Positions 22,051 through 37,300 of a DNA stretch of 64,000 bases are shown piece after piece. The position numbers and the translations under genes were made by a program. This DNA comes from Pachypanchax playfairii (lineage: Eukaryota > Chordata > Actinopteri > Cyprinodontiformes > Aplocheilidae). The stretch covers positions 1,759,689 to 1,823,688 of the forward strand of contig SSNP01000084.1 in the NCBI GenBank assembly GCA_006937955.1, read 5' to 3'. Below the pieces are notes generated by a model. The model was not told the DNA's origin. It made no database searches and saw only the letters and a list, made by a program, of their open reading frames with translations. Numbering within the stretch: position 1 is the first letter of the stretch; every line of letters begins with the position of its first letter.

Positions 22051-22538
22051 CAATAAAAGCGCACAGCTGAAATGTGATGCTTTGCGCTTCAAAACCATGA
22101 CCGAGTTACCAGTGTCCGAGGATTACAATCAAAAAAGCCCCTTCCGGTTGGAGCTTTCACAGTAAAACACCGACTTTCCATTTGTTCGTGTAACACCACT
22201 GAACAAAGTGATGCTTTTATTTTAAGGGAAACATCTCCCCCTCTCTCTCTTTTTTCCATGATATGTCTCACGGACTTGACGGCTGACTGCTTTTATCTCA
22301 AGCAGCCTGCGAGTACAACTTTCCCAGATTGACACAGAATGGAGAGAAGCTGACGCACGTTATTTACCGGACCGTTAACTTGCCTCTTCAAGCCTCATGC
22401 TGTCACCAATGAAATGAAGAGCTAAACGAAGAAGAAACACAGACAGTTTGTGGAAGTTTAACCTCTTGGGAGCTGAAAGATTCTTCTTATTGTTGGGCTT
22501 TTTTCCTACTTTTGGACACTAAAAGCGCGTTTTTACGC
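22051..22538 (+). promoter_or_regulatory. itga9: Putative itga9 promoter / 5' UTR region
   Basis: 488 bases before the first ATG. A CCAATAAAAGCGC stretch near 22050-22062 could serve as a TATA-like/CCAAT element, and CpG content rises (acgcacg, ttaccggaccg) towards the start. No TSS can be fixed from sequence alone. Confidence 0.3.
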
Positions 22539-22729
22539 ATGATGCGCAAAGGGATGGCTCCTCTACTGAGACGCAAAGCGGGACTACAACATGTTTTTTA
22601 TATTTATATCTTTATTTCACTGGCTTTTTCTTATAATATAGACTTAGAACATCCTTTGGTGTTCCGCGGACCCAATTCTAGTTTTTTTGGCTACTCTGTT
22701 TTGGAGCATTATCACGACAACACACGCTG
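22539..22729 (+). CDS. itga9: itga9 exon 1: signal peptide and blade 1 start
   Basis: Starts at ATG 22539; ATG codons at 22542 and 22554 are in frame too. Signal peptide RRKAGLQHVFYIYIFISLAF, with cleavage likely before YNIDLEHP. Ends FFGYSVLEHYHDNTR plus two bases of Trp; donor gtaagt. The start is uncertain among the three Met codons. Confidence 0.92.
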
Positions 22730-25319
22730 GTAAGTCTCGTTCCTGAAAGAAGTTCTCCCGAAAAGGACCATTTCCTCCCCTCAGTGATGTAATATTTACC
22801 AAAAAAATTCAATGTGTAATTAGTTTTAACTGCATCCGAATACCTCAAAACTGAAATTATATATATATTTTAATAAAATATCAGATCTGTTTGTAAAGTT
22901 TCTATTTGGATGAAAATGGGTTATTTGAAGATTTCATGGAGAGAAATAGAAGATATATGAAATTTGAGCGTCCTGTCCCCTCCTCATGTCTGCAGGGTGA
23001 TAGTAGGAGCGCCCAAGGCAAACTCTTCCTACAGTAGCTCTGTGCGCTCTCCTGGAGCCGTGTTTAAGTGTCGAGTTCACAGCAACCCAGAGCGGCGCTG
23101 CACAGAGATGGATCTGGGAAGAGGTCGGTCACCACAACCCGCAGCAGTAACACAACTTCATACAACTACACAACACACGCTCACTATGTGATGCTGCAGT
23201 TCATACCGGGATTTCCTGCTCCTGTCCGTTTATTTTGCAGGAAAAAACATCTGTTTTTGTTTGTCAGAATATTATAATATTCATTTATTTTGCACTTTAC
23301 TTTAACTCCACTGTATGGAAAGACAAAAAGGGGTTCTGTGTGCAAAGGTTTATAAATATTTTGATGAGTATGATTTATGTTTCTGCTAATATTTTCCAAG
23401 CATGCCAGCCAAAAAGTTTAGCTTTAGTCCATTTATAACCCCCCCCCCACACACACACACACCCACCCAGCCCTCTGTTCTTGTGGTCAAGAAAGACAGG
23501 GTGCAAGCATGGCTTTAATATTAACTCTGTCAATGTGTAACCAAGACAAAACTGGGCAAACAAACAAACAAACAAAAAAACATGTCACAGAAAAGCAATT
23601 TATCATATGACATCACTTATAGCCATTTGTCTTAAAAGCAGAGAACATTTAAACAAATGTTTTATGACACATTAGATGTTTGATTTTGTTTGTTGTTGCT
23701 GGTTTATGATTCAGAGTCTTCAGCATGAAATGAGAAGCGTGCTGCAACATATTTTTGGTAAAAACTTTCTCTAGATTTGCAAACAGAGGGATTACTTCAC
23801 ATATCCGATCATGTTATTATCACACTTCCTGTTTCAGATAGTTCTGAAGCTGATGTCATCTTTTCTTAAGAGGCTGTAAGATTCCAGGCAACTTAAAATA
23901 TATAAATGGAATGATCATATTCAAGTAACTAGATGAAGCTTTTTGACTGATTTTTGTCCAAAAAGTGAAGAATCAAGTTAAATATTTGTGCCAGTTTGCA
24001 GCTCCTCTGTGTGACCCAGACAGTGATGATGCTTCTGCTGCAGGACTTTGTGCTTCTTGTTGCTGAAGATATAATTCTGTACGACTCTGTGGAAGTTTAA
24101 GGTTGTGATTCTGCTTCAGAAAGAATCCAGAATCATATAGTTGCATTTCTAATGACGACGCATGATGGATGAGAAGCTAAATGTTTGAAGTACCTTAAAT
24201 CATTTCAGTTGACTTAACAGTTTTTTTTTTTGGTTTGGACATAGTTCTTATTGTGCCAAAGAAGTCCTGAGAAAAAGTCCTGATTTTGTTCGATTTGTAT
24301 GATTTCCAGTATTTCCGTCTGGCTTGTACATTCAGAAGAAACAAAATGACTTGTTCCTCCATGTTGATGACTCATCATGTTCGAACTGCTCTCATTGTCT
24401 TTCAGGAAACAAGCCGAGGGAGTCGTGTGGGAAGACGTGCCAAGCAGACAGGGATGATGAGTGGATGGGGGTCAGCTTGGCCCGCCAGGACAGGGTGAAC
24501 GGCAGAATACTGGTGAGTTCACAGACACAGAACCAAAGTTCGCCCCACAGTTTATTTAACCATGAATACTCGTAAAAACAGACCAACTTATACCCACATC
24601 ATTGTTACAAATGTTTTCCCATGAACCACACGATTAAACCACAGCTGGTCCCAACATCACTCGCTTTCTCTCCTCTCTCACACGCCGTGCCTGGGACAAG
24701 TTGGAAAAAACTAAACCGATTAATGACTTTTAAGCTGGAATAACAAGTGAAGGCAGACACTTTGGAAGAATCTGTGTGTTTACATATTTCTGTTAAACCT
24801 TTAGCTCGTGTGTGGAGCTGGAAGAGTTGACCAATCAGGCAAGAAGACATTGTTTATTACAGTAAAAATCGAGGAGCGTGGTTCAAAGACATGAGAGCGG
24901 TGTTAATCTAGATGTTCTTGGTGAGGTGTTTGCTCAGAAATCATATGGCAGCCGGTAGAGTTTGTTTAGGCTTCGGCCCCACTGTGGTGGTCCGATCTAA
25001 GGGCAGCCTTTCATTAAATATTAACCCCGTGTCCGGGGGTATGCTGGGCTGTTTGGGACAGTTTTTTTAGGCTTCCTGAGCAACTCTGGACACACTTCTG
25101 ACAATATATATATATATTTTGTTTTGAAAGCACTGCCCTTAACTTTCAGTCAAAGAAGCTGAGTCATTCTTTAAGTTGTCAGTGAGGAACGTGTAACTGT
25201 TGAGTTGTGTAACAACAAGCTTCTCAGGTGCTGCACACTCCTGACAAGGTTACATTAAAGCAGAGGTGGCGGTTCTCCACAGTCACGTGTTGCAGACCCT
25301 CTCAAAGCACGGAAGCTTC

Positions 25320-25351
<32 letters not shown>

Positions 25352-28300
25352 TCACATCTGAATGAAATCCGCAGAGGAAAACGGCTGCTTGGCAGATGTG
25401 TACAGCAGTGATTTCATCTGCGCTTTCACTGCACGCTTTGTTGGTGATGATTGAACTCTTTAAAACCGAACAAGTTCAGACTATTTTACCATCCGAGCAC
25501 TATTTACCAATGAAGAAGTGTGAACGTAACGTTGCTACTGACTCCTTTTTAAAACCAGTTGTTTCTCAACACACCGTCTTGCTCCCGGAGAGTCATCTGA
25601 TGCTGTGTTTACGCCTGCAAACTGCTGAGCTCTCATGTTCATTTTCAATGGCTGTGTTTTGTCTTTCTGTGTGGGGGGAGGGATGTTGGCTTTTGGGGGG
25701 AGTTAAGTGGGCTTCGTCTGCACAGAGGCATCCAGAGCCGTCCCAAGAGCCCCACCACCGATTCCCACAGGGGGCCCCCACCAATCATTTGCACATTCAC
25801 TTGTTTTGCACTAACTTAAAAAAAATCTACACCTCATTTTTGTAATTAATGGAATGTTTCATTTTGAAGAAAACGAGAGCAAAATACTGTTTTAGAATAA
25901 AAGCGTTTTGAGGAGTTTTTCTTCAATAAGAATAAATGACTTAAACTTTCAGGGACTGTTGCTGTGAAAATGCTACTTGGCAATCACAAACCTCAGACTG
26001 CATCGCAGATATTCACACCACAGACCATGGCTGTTACAGTATGGTCAGGGGGTTATGGACGAGTTTTAATTCCCCCTCTCTCATTGACGATCATTTGACA
26101 GCCGCAGAGACGTACTGACTCCAGCTCAGCGAGGAGGAAGCTGCAGAGACCGTCAGCGTGGTCTAGAAAAGGTCTGATGTGTTCTACTGTTGGTTTTCTC
26201 TCGCAGGCCTGCGCTCACCGCTGGAAGAACGTCTACTACAGCTCAGAGCACATCCTTCCACACGGATACTGCTCCATCATCCCTCCGACGCTTCAGGGCA
26301 GGACCAAACCGCTCATACCTTGTTATGAAGGTACAGCAGCAACACGAGCATCTATTTATTAAGGTCTAGAACAGGTTTGAGCCACTTGTCCGTCTGTTTA
26401 TCACTGATTATTTCGTCATGAAACATTATCTTGATGATTGGCACCATCACCGCAGAGGCAGAGTTCTTAATTGGTGCTCTGGCAGGAGCTGTGGCCTCAG
26501 AGCCTTGAAGCACCACGTGTCATCTTCCAGTCCAGCTCAACTTCTGCTCTTTGAAACACTTTTGCAGAAAGGTGCAATAACAGCGGATTTAAAAAAGCAA
26601 CTATGTGGGCTGGACTTCTCAGAAACTCAGTCTATTTGAGGAAAAGAATTTGTAGTAAATCAAATCCTTTTATCATGCACTTTGTTCTCTGTTGCATGTT
26701 TTCTACAAAGAATGTGTAGTAAGATGTTTTATCTCCTGCATACATGTTCTTTATTCTTCTCTGCAAGTTATTGCCAGCAGCAGCTGCTGCGAGGACAGAC
26801 AGACATGTTTTGTATGTGAATGTTTTTATGGTGCATTTTGAACACATCCAAGTTCAATATTTTTGAAACCCAAGTAGTAGGTCGTTTAGTTAAAATGGTG
26901 TTGCGCTGGTTCCTTCAGTCTGCCTGTTGGATCCCTCTTGGATGGGACCAGGACTTTGACTAGCTCCATATGGAATGCAGGAAAAAACTCCAGTAAATGC
27001 TGGCTCAAGCACACAGTGAAATAATTTGCGGTTTGTTTTTTCTTGCAGACTATAAGCAGAAGTATGGGGAAGAGCACGGCTCGTGCCAAGCTGGGATAGC
27101 GGGAGTTTTCACAGAGGTCAGTAACGGTGCTTGTTCATCATCAAAACACATGAAATCCTACGTGTTACCATGCAAAACATGATCAGTCTCTTTGTTTGAT
27201 AAACTGGAGTGAATTGAAGTGTTGTAGAAGAGCTTCTTTTGCTTTTATTTATTTCAAGTCACACAGACAAAATGATGCAATGTCCGAGTAATAAACCAAA
27301 GAAGATTAAAAGTTTAAAACAATTAAATAATCAAATCCCTCTTATAAAAAAAAAAAATTGTATCCCTTGAAAAATCCCAATATGTTCATGTTCTTAATAT
27401 TAGATTTAAAAATCTTGAAAACTCCTGCTCTTTATGTTCAGAAAAGGACTTTATTAAATCAGCGTTTCAGCTAACACAGTCTTCCTCTAGATCAACAAAC
27501 TATTGCAGTGGTATTGGATATCTTTTATGGCGAGCATCCTAAACACACTCCTGGGGATGATGGAACTGATCGCCTCCTTGAATGAGAGTGAAAAAGTGAT
27601 ACAAAATATACCCGAAGCCAATTCTACAAATCATCACAGTCCAGTTTACAAAAATCTACTAGAAAACTAGATATACATAAAAATACCTAAACAACAGTAT
27701 GAAGATACAAAATACCACAGAAGAAGTGTTCATTTTTTCTAATCATGGTTTTAAGAACATTTGTATTTGTATGAAAGATGTATTTAAACAATGTTTTTAT
27801 GGATGTTTAAAGGTTCCAAGATGAAACATGATTCATTCTTTGTATTTCTTAACTTATTCTCACCTAGAATGGACGCTGATGACAAGCATTTCAGTTTCTG
27901 ATATGTTTCGCAATCCTTTGTATACAGATCTCTTTGCAATTTACATAAAATACTTTATTGCATCCTTTTTCATTAAAAACAGTCATGATGCATCATGTCA
28001 TACAAACTCTGTAGTCTGTGTAGGAAACCTTGTGTGAAGAAAACAAGCAGAGCATTAAAAACTAGTATGAGTGAACAGAGAAGGAACATTAGAAGCAGAA
28101 TTATCCAGTCGCAGCTAGTTTGTTGAAATAAATAGTTTCATCTTTAAAATGGTGGTAACAGAAGTTTTACTAGCACACTGTTGGATTGACCATTTTAAAA
28201 CTCTCACCTCATGGGTGTTAATTTAGATTTCATTTTTTTTAATAAGCGTGACAGTTAAATATATTGAATTGAGTCAGTCTGTCAGCTTTGACTTTTTCAC

Positions 28301-31300
28301 CCTCTAACTGAAGGAGGCGAGTATTATTTGAACATAAGGAGCATGAGTGTTACATTAAAGAGGTCATTTCATACGCAGTTTCAGGACTTTGTGGTTATTT
28401 CTTAAGTATTAACCAGTAATATGAAAGATTTTATATCTAAAAAATGTCAGGAAACACTGATTAACAGACCTTTCAATGTGTCTGCATTAAAATTTGGGTG
28501 GTTCCGGCTCCTTCTGTCAGGCTTCGGCAGCAGCTCGTTCATATTCATTGTTTGAATTTGCTGGACTCTGATTGGCTAACAAACTAGCCTATGAGAGCAA
28601 GGTATACTGTTTCCTGCCCCGCTGAATAAGGCAACATCAGACGTTGTGTCTTCCTGTTTGCTGTTATGCTAACAGCTTTTAGCCAGCAGCATGCTAGGCG
28701 TGGTTTCAACTGCGGGAGCTGCCGAAAACTAACCAACAAAGGAGTTGTGTGCTACATGTGTACGTGAACAATCACATCAACCATCTGATTGATACAGAGG
28801 ATTCTTCTAATCACCATAAAATATATTTAAACGTCATCTGTCCTTTTGTAAATAGTTTCAGCAGAGGATTATTTTTTATGGTTCTACAAATCAGTCTGTA
28901 ACAGGTCACTTTCAGGACACGCAGCGATCTGAGCTGATGAACAGGAGAGAGTAGAACCGGCGTCCCCTCACAGGGCGGAGGGAGTTCAGTGTGGAAAGAG
29001 AATCCAGCTGACCTGCACGCCAGAGAGTCCAGCTGAAAGAGAGAGAGAACAGAGATCTCCTTTAGTTTTATTTCTCTGCCAGTACGTGTTCTGTCAGGTG
29101 ACAGGAAGCAGCTAAATATAAACTGTTAACTTCAAAGTAAAATCCCAATTTAATTAAAATAAACATGTGTTGAAACTTAAAGCTCCATCACTGCTAATGA
29201 GTATGAAATATGCCAGCAGAAAGTTGTGCTGCAGATGTTTGTAAAGTTTATTCATACATTACATATTTAAGTTTAAATATACAGTAAGCAAAGACTGAGT
29301 GGCATTGTGAAGTATGTGCACGGTTAAACTTTGAGTTTACAGAACAGCTGTCAAAATTGCCAAAATGTTTTCTTCTTCTCAGAGGAGAGAGTGTGATTAC
29401 CATTAGCTCGACCACATGCCGAAAGCCTTCAAAGGATCTTTTCTTCACCCTTTGTTGACTTTGTTGATGTGGCCTCCTGGGGATAGTTAACACACTCGTT
29501 CTATACGGTGAACTTTATCTTTTCACAGTTGTTTAAGAGATCAAATTATGTGGAAAATCCAACTTCTACTGTCGGGCTTCCATGAACATTTCTATCAAAA
29601 GCCTCCAGCACTGTGCTGATTAACTTCTGATAAGCTCATGTTTCTGTCCGCAAATACGCTCAGAAAGGCTGCAGCTGGTTCATGTGACCTCTGGTGTTGT
29701 TCTACAAGATAAACAAAAAGCAGGACTTTTTTTTTCTCTGAAGCTTAAATCTGCTTTGAGAGAGGCGTGTTGTGCCCATTTGGTGTTTGTCAGTAAGCTG
29801 CAGCTGTAAAATATGGACAGCGTTTTCCTGGTGTGAGGCATGACTGTCGTGCTCTGCATATGTTCTTTTCATGTCTCAGATTACTGTGGTGCTCAGTTTA
29901 GCCATACAGTAATGTAAGTCTAAATTTAGGAGGCATATAAATAACTTCAGTGTGTTTTTTGGAGAAAACTTGTGTCCTTTGTTTGAAAATGTCATCAGAG
30001 AGGAAGAATGTGTCTGTTCACGTGGTCATTCTTTCAGGTTTCTGTGTGATTTGGGGCTAATTTAAAGCAACTCAGCTGGAGCTTTATAATCCAAGTATCG
30101 ATTAAATGTTCTAAGGGATTAACTTGGAAAACAACAGAGAAAAAAATCCTTATTAGTTGGATTCAACAGTTCAACATACATGTTTACATTTTTAGATGTA
30201 AACAAGATGCTTTTCTTTTGAAAATTGGCTTTTTTGACTTTAAAAATGTCACAAATGTATTTACTTTTTTAGCTTTTTTTTGTTGTAATTTAGCACATGA
30301 AATAATCTCACCAGGTGTTTTTTTTAAATATGCAAACCTTAATGAATAAGAACTCCACAGATTTTATTCAAATTTGTTGTATGAAAGCTGCACATGACAC
30401 TGGAGACACGACTCTTACCATCAGGCATTAGATTTATTTTGAAACCTCAGTTATTATCGAGCTTCTTTTTTTTTCCATTGATGCAGAATGTCAGCGTGGA
30501 TCTGTTAAAGCATTCGAACACCCCCTCTTGAAAGAATGTGAGGAATTGAAAGAAAAGATGTCCAACTGTTAAGGAGGCTTTATCCTTGTCTGAACCTTGC
30601 TCCACATGTCTGGTGGTGCCCAGATGTTTGACGCCGCAGCACAGGGAAGGCACACTGCTGAGTAAGGTCCCGACTGTGTTGGTTAGCCTGTTTGTATAGA
30701 AGCGGAGATGCTGGTGGTAATTTGTAACCCTCCCCCCTCCCTCAGTGGGCTTGAACTGATGAGCAAGAATGCAGCAACTTAACTGTCAAAAAGTGTGTGA
30801 TCAAAGAGACTGATGCTCCTTTCTTCTCTGTGAAATACTAATTTTATGACTTGATGACTGAATTCCATTTCTTATCAAAAGAGAGGAGTGTTTCTGTCAC
30901 ATGGCGGTGTGGAAAAGCAGATAACTGATATGTGGTTACTGGTTAACCAAACAGTCACCCTGCTGGGCTTTTCTTTTCTTTTGATTTTTACGTCTCTGTT
31001 GGGACCTTTATTCTCAGGAGCTGGTGGTGATGGGCGCTCCGGGGTCATACTACTGGACTGGAACGATCAAGGTGTACAATCTGACGTCTGATACCTTCTA
31101 CAGCCTGAACAGAGACAACGTCGACTCCCACAGATACAGTTATCTTGGTGAGAGACTCTTAATAAACTTAATGCTGGAGAATTTTCTAAAATTGATCCTT
31201 TTGATTGTCTATAAAGGAGAAGATGGGATTATTTTCTGTTTTTCCAGGCTACGCTGTGACTGCTGGACACTTCTCTTCCCCTAATGCAATAGACATAGCT

Positions 31301-34300
31301 GCTGGTGCACCTCAGCACAAAGGCACAGGAAAAGTAAGAATCTATTTTGTGGTGTAAAACCGTTGAATTCAAATCCTTTCACGTTGATTGCAGAGTGATT
31401 TTGTTTCTCTCCTGAACAGGTTTACATTTTTAAAATTGATGGTGCGACATTGGTGAAGAGTTTTCAAGCCTCAGGGAAAATGGTACGAACTCAGATGTGG
31501 TTTTCTCTTATTGTTCCAAATGTTTCATTTACTTTTGTTTCATTTAAGCAATACTAAATAAAACAATGTTGCATAGGAAAAAAAAACGCAACCACTGCTT
31601 TGCGTAAAGGATTTCTAGCCGACGGCTGATTCTTTTCTCTTTTGTCTAATCTTCTAAAACAACAGATCATCTTTTATGAATCATCCCAACATGTTTTTCT
31701 GTGACGCTTTTGTTGTTTTAGTCCGTTCTCTCACATCAAAAAACAACACAAACATATTTTTTGTAAGAAATTTTGGCTCTTGAGATACATAAGAGTCACA
31801 CAGCTCTAATTGTTTTGCTGTTTGAACCACACTGTTTACGTCTGTGTTAGCAACTCAAAAACTGACGCATCTGCCACAAACCAGAACCAGGGATGTCGCT
31901 AATGCTTTTGCATTCTTTTTATTCTAGTAGAGATTTAAAGAAATCCATAGGAAGTCTGTTTGTATCATGTGAGGAACTGTGTGTGATCTGACCCAATGCT
32001 CTGTGGCTCGACTTGGTTCCAGATGGGCTCTTACTTTGGCTCCTCATTGTGTGCAGTAGATCTGAACCAGGACGGACTGTCCGACCTGCTTGTGGGGGCG
32101 CCCATGCACAGCCAGCTGCGGGATGAGGGTCAGGTGTCCGTATACATCAGCAAAGGCAATGTAAGTGCATTTTTATTTCACATTATAACCACGTTTTTTA
32201 TTTCAAAACTGGAGACCAGAGCTTCTACAACACAAATGCCTATCCGATCATTTGGATAAAAATTCTGATCTACATCTGATTGTTGATTTGTTGCAGGGGG
32301 TGATGGAGGAGGATGCGGTTTTATCTGGTGATAACGCTTTCAACGCACATTTTGGAGAGTGCCTCGCTGCGATTGGAGACATAGATGATGATGGTTATCA
32401 AGGTTTGTGCAAATCCTTTTTTAATGTTTATTTCTCTTCTTCTTTGGTTTTTAGACCATAAAATGTTTTAAAAGCATTTGTTTATTTGAAATTGAATGAT
32501 TTATTACATGTGCTATAGAATTAAAAAAAAACAGTGTATTTTGAACGACACTGCCTTAAATTAGTGGGAAAAAAGCCAAAAACAAAGTGAGTCACATCAC
32601 TTATACTTCCCACATCAACCCGCAAGCAAAACATCACTGGTCGACGTGCTCAGTAGGTGTATCAAAACCTCTCATTTTATTCAAGTTAACCCTGAAAACA
32701 CAGAGTAAATTGAACTCCACCACCCTTATGTGCAAGGATCCATGTAGGCGCAAACCAAATGATCCACTCACACTTCGAAACATAAGATTATCCCGTCTGT
32801 TTTCCTGGCACCTCTTTGGTTTGGCTCCGAAGTCACGACTTGGCGTCCGACTCGCACTCACACGGCTGGAAGCCTCTGGCTGGTTTCATCTCGGTGTGAG
32901 ATTCACCCTGAGGCTTGCAGCCTGGCACAGCGTGTGTGTGCGTTGTGCTCAGAGAAAGATGGCAGCTGGGAAGTATAACTCATCTTGTAACTCATCGCCG
33001 TTGGGTGTTGGAAGGATCCAGATGTACTCACTGACTGACAGATGATTATTTACAACTTTCGCAGCCACCATTTAATTTTCAAGGACTACTGTAAAATCAT
33101 ACACTTGGCCACTGACGGTAGACTTTAATTTTGTCTCTGTATAATAAATTAAGTGTTGTGTAATTCTTCTCGTACCGTTTCCGCCTGGTATGCTGCACCA
33201 CATGACATGGAATTGTTTTGGTTTATAAAGGGAAGTCTAAATATGGACTTTCAGCTTAACGGGCTGATGAGGGTGTTTCAGTGCGTTTGCCAGAACTTTA
33301 TTGCCTTGTTTCCACTTTCTAAGAGGTCGCACAAGTTTTATGGCTACTAACAACAATTAATAGCCTATTACGATTCTTTTTTTTTTTTTTAGAGTTTGTT
33401 TCCCAGGCACTGGCCAGCTGAAAGTAAACACAAGGTTAATGAAGGCTATTTCTGACTTTGGGTCTTTAAGGTAATTGTTCGTTTATGCTCCAGTGTTTCA
33501 CAGAGACATTTTTTGTCCTTTTTTGTCCCTCTAGATGTTGCCATAGGAGCCCCTAAAGAGGATGACTATGGAGGAGCTGTATACATCTACCATGGAGATG
33601 CCACAGGAATCACTAGAAAATACTCTATGGTAACAAATATCTTCTAATATGATGCAATCATGTTTTTTTTAATGCTGGACACATTTGTCTTTGATGTTAA
33701 ATAGACTTATGATCATTTATACGACATGTTAGCGCTGCGCAGCCCCTGAATGAGGCACAACATGTTCCGTGAAAACATTTTTAAGTAAAATATTCACACT
33801 TTTAACCACACAGCAATTTATTCTCACTGCGGTCACCCAAACCAACGAGTCGATTTCAGTGTCCCAGCAGGGAGAACAGACACGCCAAGACATTTGGGAC
33901 GTACTGTCCTTTCCACTAGTTTTGAGTCAAACCCTTTTTTCATTTAGCAAAACATGCCTCAAAATTTCTAAAACCCCAAGCGGCATCTGTAACAGGTGCT
34001 CAAACCGCCTCATGTGGCTTCTCTCTAAACTGTCGAAATCTCCCCCACCGGGACTGTAAACAATGATCGAGAGAGAGAAAGCAACAAAAAAACAAAGTGG
34101 ATTATTTTTGCAAGTTTGCTGTTTTAGTTTGTATCATTATTATTTTTTTATTTTGTCATTAATTAAAAAAAAACAATAGCATTTGTCACATAAACACCAA
34201 CCCTTTTATGTTCGTTGACCCAGATGTCCATATTTAGTCTCTAAAAGTCTGATCTTGTTCATTCCAGAAACTGACTGGGCGCAGTGTGAACCCTGGTCTG

Positions 34301-37300
34301 CAGATGTTTGGCCAGTCCATCTCTGGGAATGTGGACATGGATGGAAATGGATATGCAGGTACAGCATGATCACATCAAGTTGATCTAACCCAAAAACGAA
34401 CATAAAGAACTACCATATGAGAACAAATGATGGTGTTTCAGTTTCTCTGTTACTGACTTCTTACTCTCAGTCACAAGCAGATTTCTACACTCGTGATAGA
34501 AGCATGTTGTTTACCGCATTCCACAGCTGACAATCAGACAGAAGCTGCATGACAGTTAAAGAGCTCTGAACATTGTTTTGGATGTGCAGGTGTTAAAACT
34601 GCTGACTGCAGATGTTGCATTCATGTCATATCTTCCTAATGATTTTCCTCATTAATCATGTTTTTCTGAAGATGTAACGATTGGAGCTTTCATGGCAGAC
34701 AGTGTGGTGCTGCTGAGGCAAGTAACAGATTTATTGTATTTGATTTTCTTTTTACTTTTAACTTGACAGTAGATTTAATAGTCGGTTTCTCCCACACTGT
34801 GTTTCTGTCTGGGATCATGTGGTTGTAGGTCCCGGCCTGTTATTACAGTGGATGGCTCCATCTTCCTACCCATCTCCATCAACATCACTGCGCCGCAGTG
34901 CCACGAGGGCCACCAAAATCTGAACTGCTTCAATGTCACAGTCTGCATGCGCTTTAGAGGAAGACAGCTGCCTGGACAGATAGGTAAAACCTGGATTTAT
35001 TTACCTAGTTGACATATTTTCAAAATAAAAGCACAACTTTTTTGCACAACTTCTGATTTTATGGCTTTTATAGTTCCTGAAATTCAAATTAAATAGTTAA
35101 ATCTAAAATATAATACCAGTACAATCAGGCTGCATTGACCACCTGTGGTTTATTATAGCCAACATAGCTAGAGTTTGTTTCTTTGCCGGCATATTTTGGG
35201 GTGCGGTGTCCGATGACAACTGAGGTGCAGTCCTGTTCAAGTGTTTGGGTGTGGCCACTCACTGCCCCCCCACCCCGGGGGAACAGCAGCCCTGTTGTTA
35301 CATAATGATTATGTCCTGGCTTGAAGGAATAAAGCCTCTCTGTTTAGCCGTCTGGCGATCATCATGGAAAGTGAAGCACGGTGTGTTCGGTGACTCCCAT
35401 AATGAAACCTTCCTTCGCCTCCTCAGGAATGAGCTCATGGCGTTTGCTCTCTCGGACAACAGAAACACTGAGCTTCGGTCAGACTCGGGCGTGTTTACCA
35501 CCCCTCCCACTGTTTTACCAGTATGACACCGTCTTAAGGACGTAACTACAGAATGAGGTTGATTCATTCAGAGGAACAGACTCTGGCAAGGACAGAACCA
35601 GCATAAATTCTGTTCAAGTGTTCATGAACAACGGATTCTGCTCCACAGCTGGAAAGTAAATTCCTATTTTAGTTCAACTTCAACCATAAAATGATTCATT
35701 TAAACAGCTACTTTCTGTGTTTGGCGTTACTTCACATCCTTGCTTGGCTTGTTAATGAGGGATTGTTTACTACAGCAGAAAATCATGGGAAATGACATAA
35801 AATCTGTAGAAACCTTATGCTGTTTCCATTTCACAGCATGTGCCAAAAAGCAATCATTTGCCCCAAAATGTTTACCCTCTGACTCATTTTATTGAATTTG
35901 CTTGCAGTAAGCAGTAATTAATTTTTTCCTGTGTTTTAATGGCAAGTACCAGAAAACCCCAAACCCTGTTAGGAGTTTCTCTGGATTGTTTTTTTTTTTT
36001 TACTCTGGTTGATATTGTTTATGTCTTTTTTTTTTTCAGAGCTGCTGTATAACTTGACCGCTGATGTGGATAAGCGACAGAAGGGCCAGCCGTCCCGGAT
36101 TTACTTTGCCCAAGCTGGATCTCAGGTGAGCCGGCAGCTGAGCCTCGATATCAACAGGGAGAAGTGCCAGCGCTACACCGCCTACGTTAAGGTGAGTGTG
36201 TTTTTGTGTGGTCCCGCTGTTTGTTGTGTTTGTGCTGAGACACTCATGCCCTCTCTCATGAGCTCAGCTGATCTCTCAGCTACTTTTCCATTACACTGAG
36301 TTCTCCCGCCCTGCAGTGATACAAGCTGTCTGCTCATGTGGCTTTCTTTATTCATTATGTTTGTTTCTTTACTTGGAGCATCGCACACTATTTATTTCTA
36401 GATTACATTTTTACACGAGATTGGGAACGAAAAGACGACACTGCATTTGCTTTTGATGCTGAATTTACTGCTGGAGCTGAATGAGACAAATCAGCAGCCA
36501 TCTGCTGTTTGTGTCACCGTGCTGGTTTAGGTTAAAGGTAACACTCAGAAGCTTGATGGTTCCTGAAATCACACTGCTCAAGTCTGCGCCTGCAGAAACA
36601 GGAAACAGACTCTCCTTTGTCATCGCATAGTCCTGCTATTGTGTTCTTCTGATTTAGTCTTGTAGCCCTACAGAGGCTCCTCATCCTGAGGGCACCACGG
36701 AGCCCCACAGCAGGCCTGTAAATCTCATTGGGATTATTAGTGATGCTCTTAAGGCTGTTTCACCGTGGGAGGTTGAGCTGCCAGCTGAGAGAGGCTGTCA
36801 TTACTGCGCTGTCCTCTTATCCTTCAACTATTTTGGTTTAAATGAATGCATACAGCTTGATCCAGCTACAGGATATGATCCTCCATCCAGCACAAAACAC
36901 ATTACAGATATTCTGTGAAGTCGGGTCTGAGATCTTCCAGGCATTCCAGTCAGCCCGGGTTGTTTTAAAACAATCTCACATTTCAGATTTGAACGTTCCG
37001 CTTACTGAGATTTAACACCTACAACATATAGCCGAGTCTTTTTCCAAATCTGACTCATGAAACTCTGATGCTTGTGGGTGGCCAGCGGGATTACCTCTCA
37101 GTCGGAGCTTGTGGCATCTCTTCGGCTGTGAGATAAACACACTTCTGTTGTTGTTGCTTTTTTGGGGTGAACCTTGTTTTGCAACTCTTTTGGTTTGTTT
37201 CTGCTCTAAAGTTGCTGGATGAAAAATAAAATCTGACGTTGGTAATGAGAAGCAGAGCTGCCAGCAGTCTAAACACAGTCTTCTTTAGAGGTGCAGGTAA

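Noticed and set aside
25396..25845. 149-codon ORF in itga9 intron 3
   Set aside because: Non-ATG start, low similarity to anything known, ends in simple AT-rich sequence.
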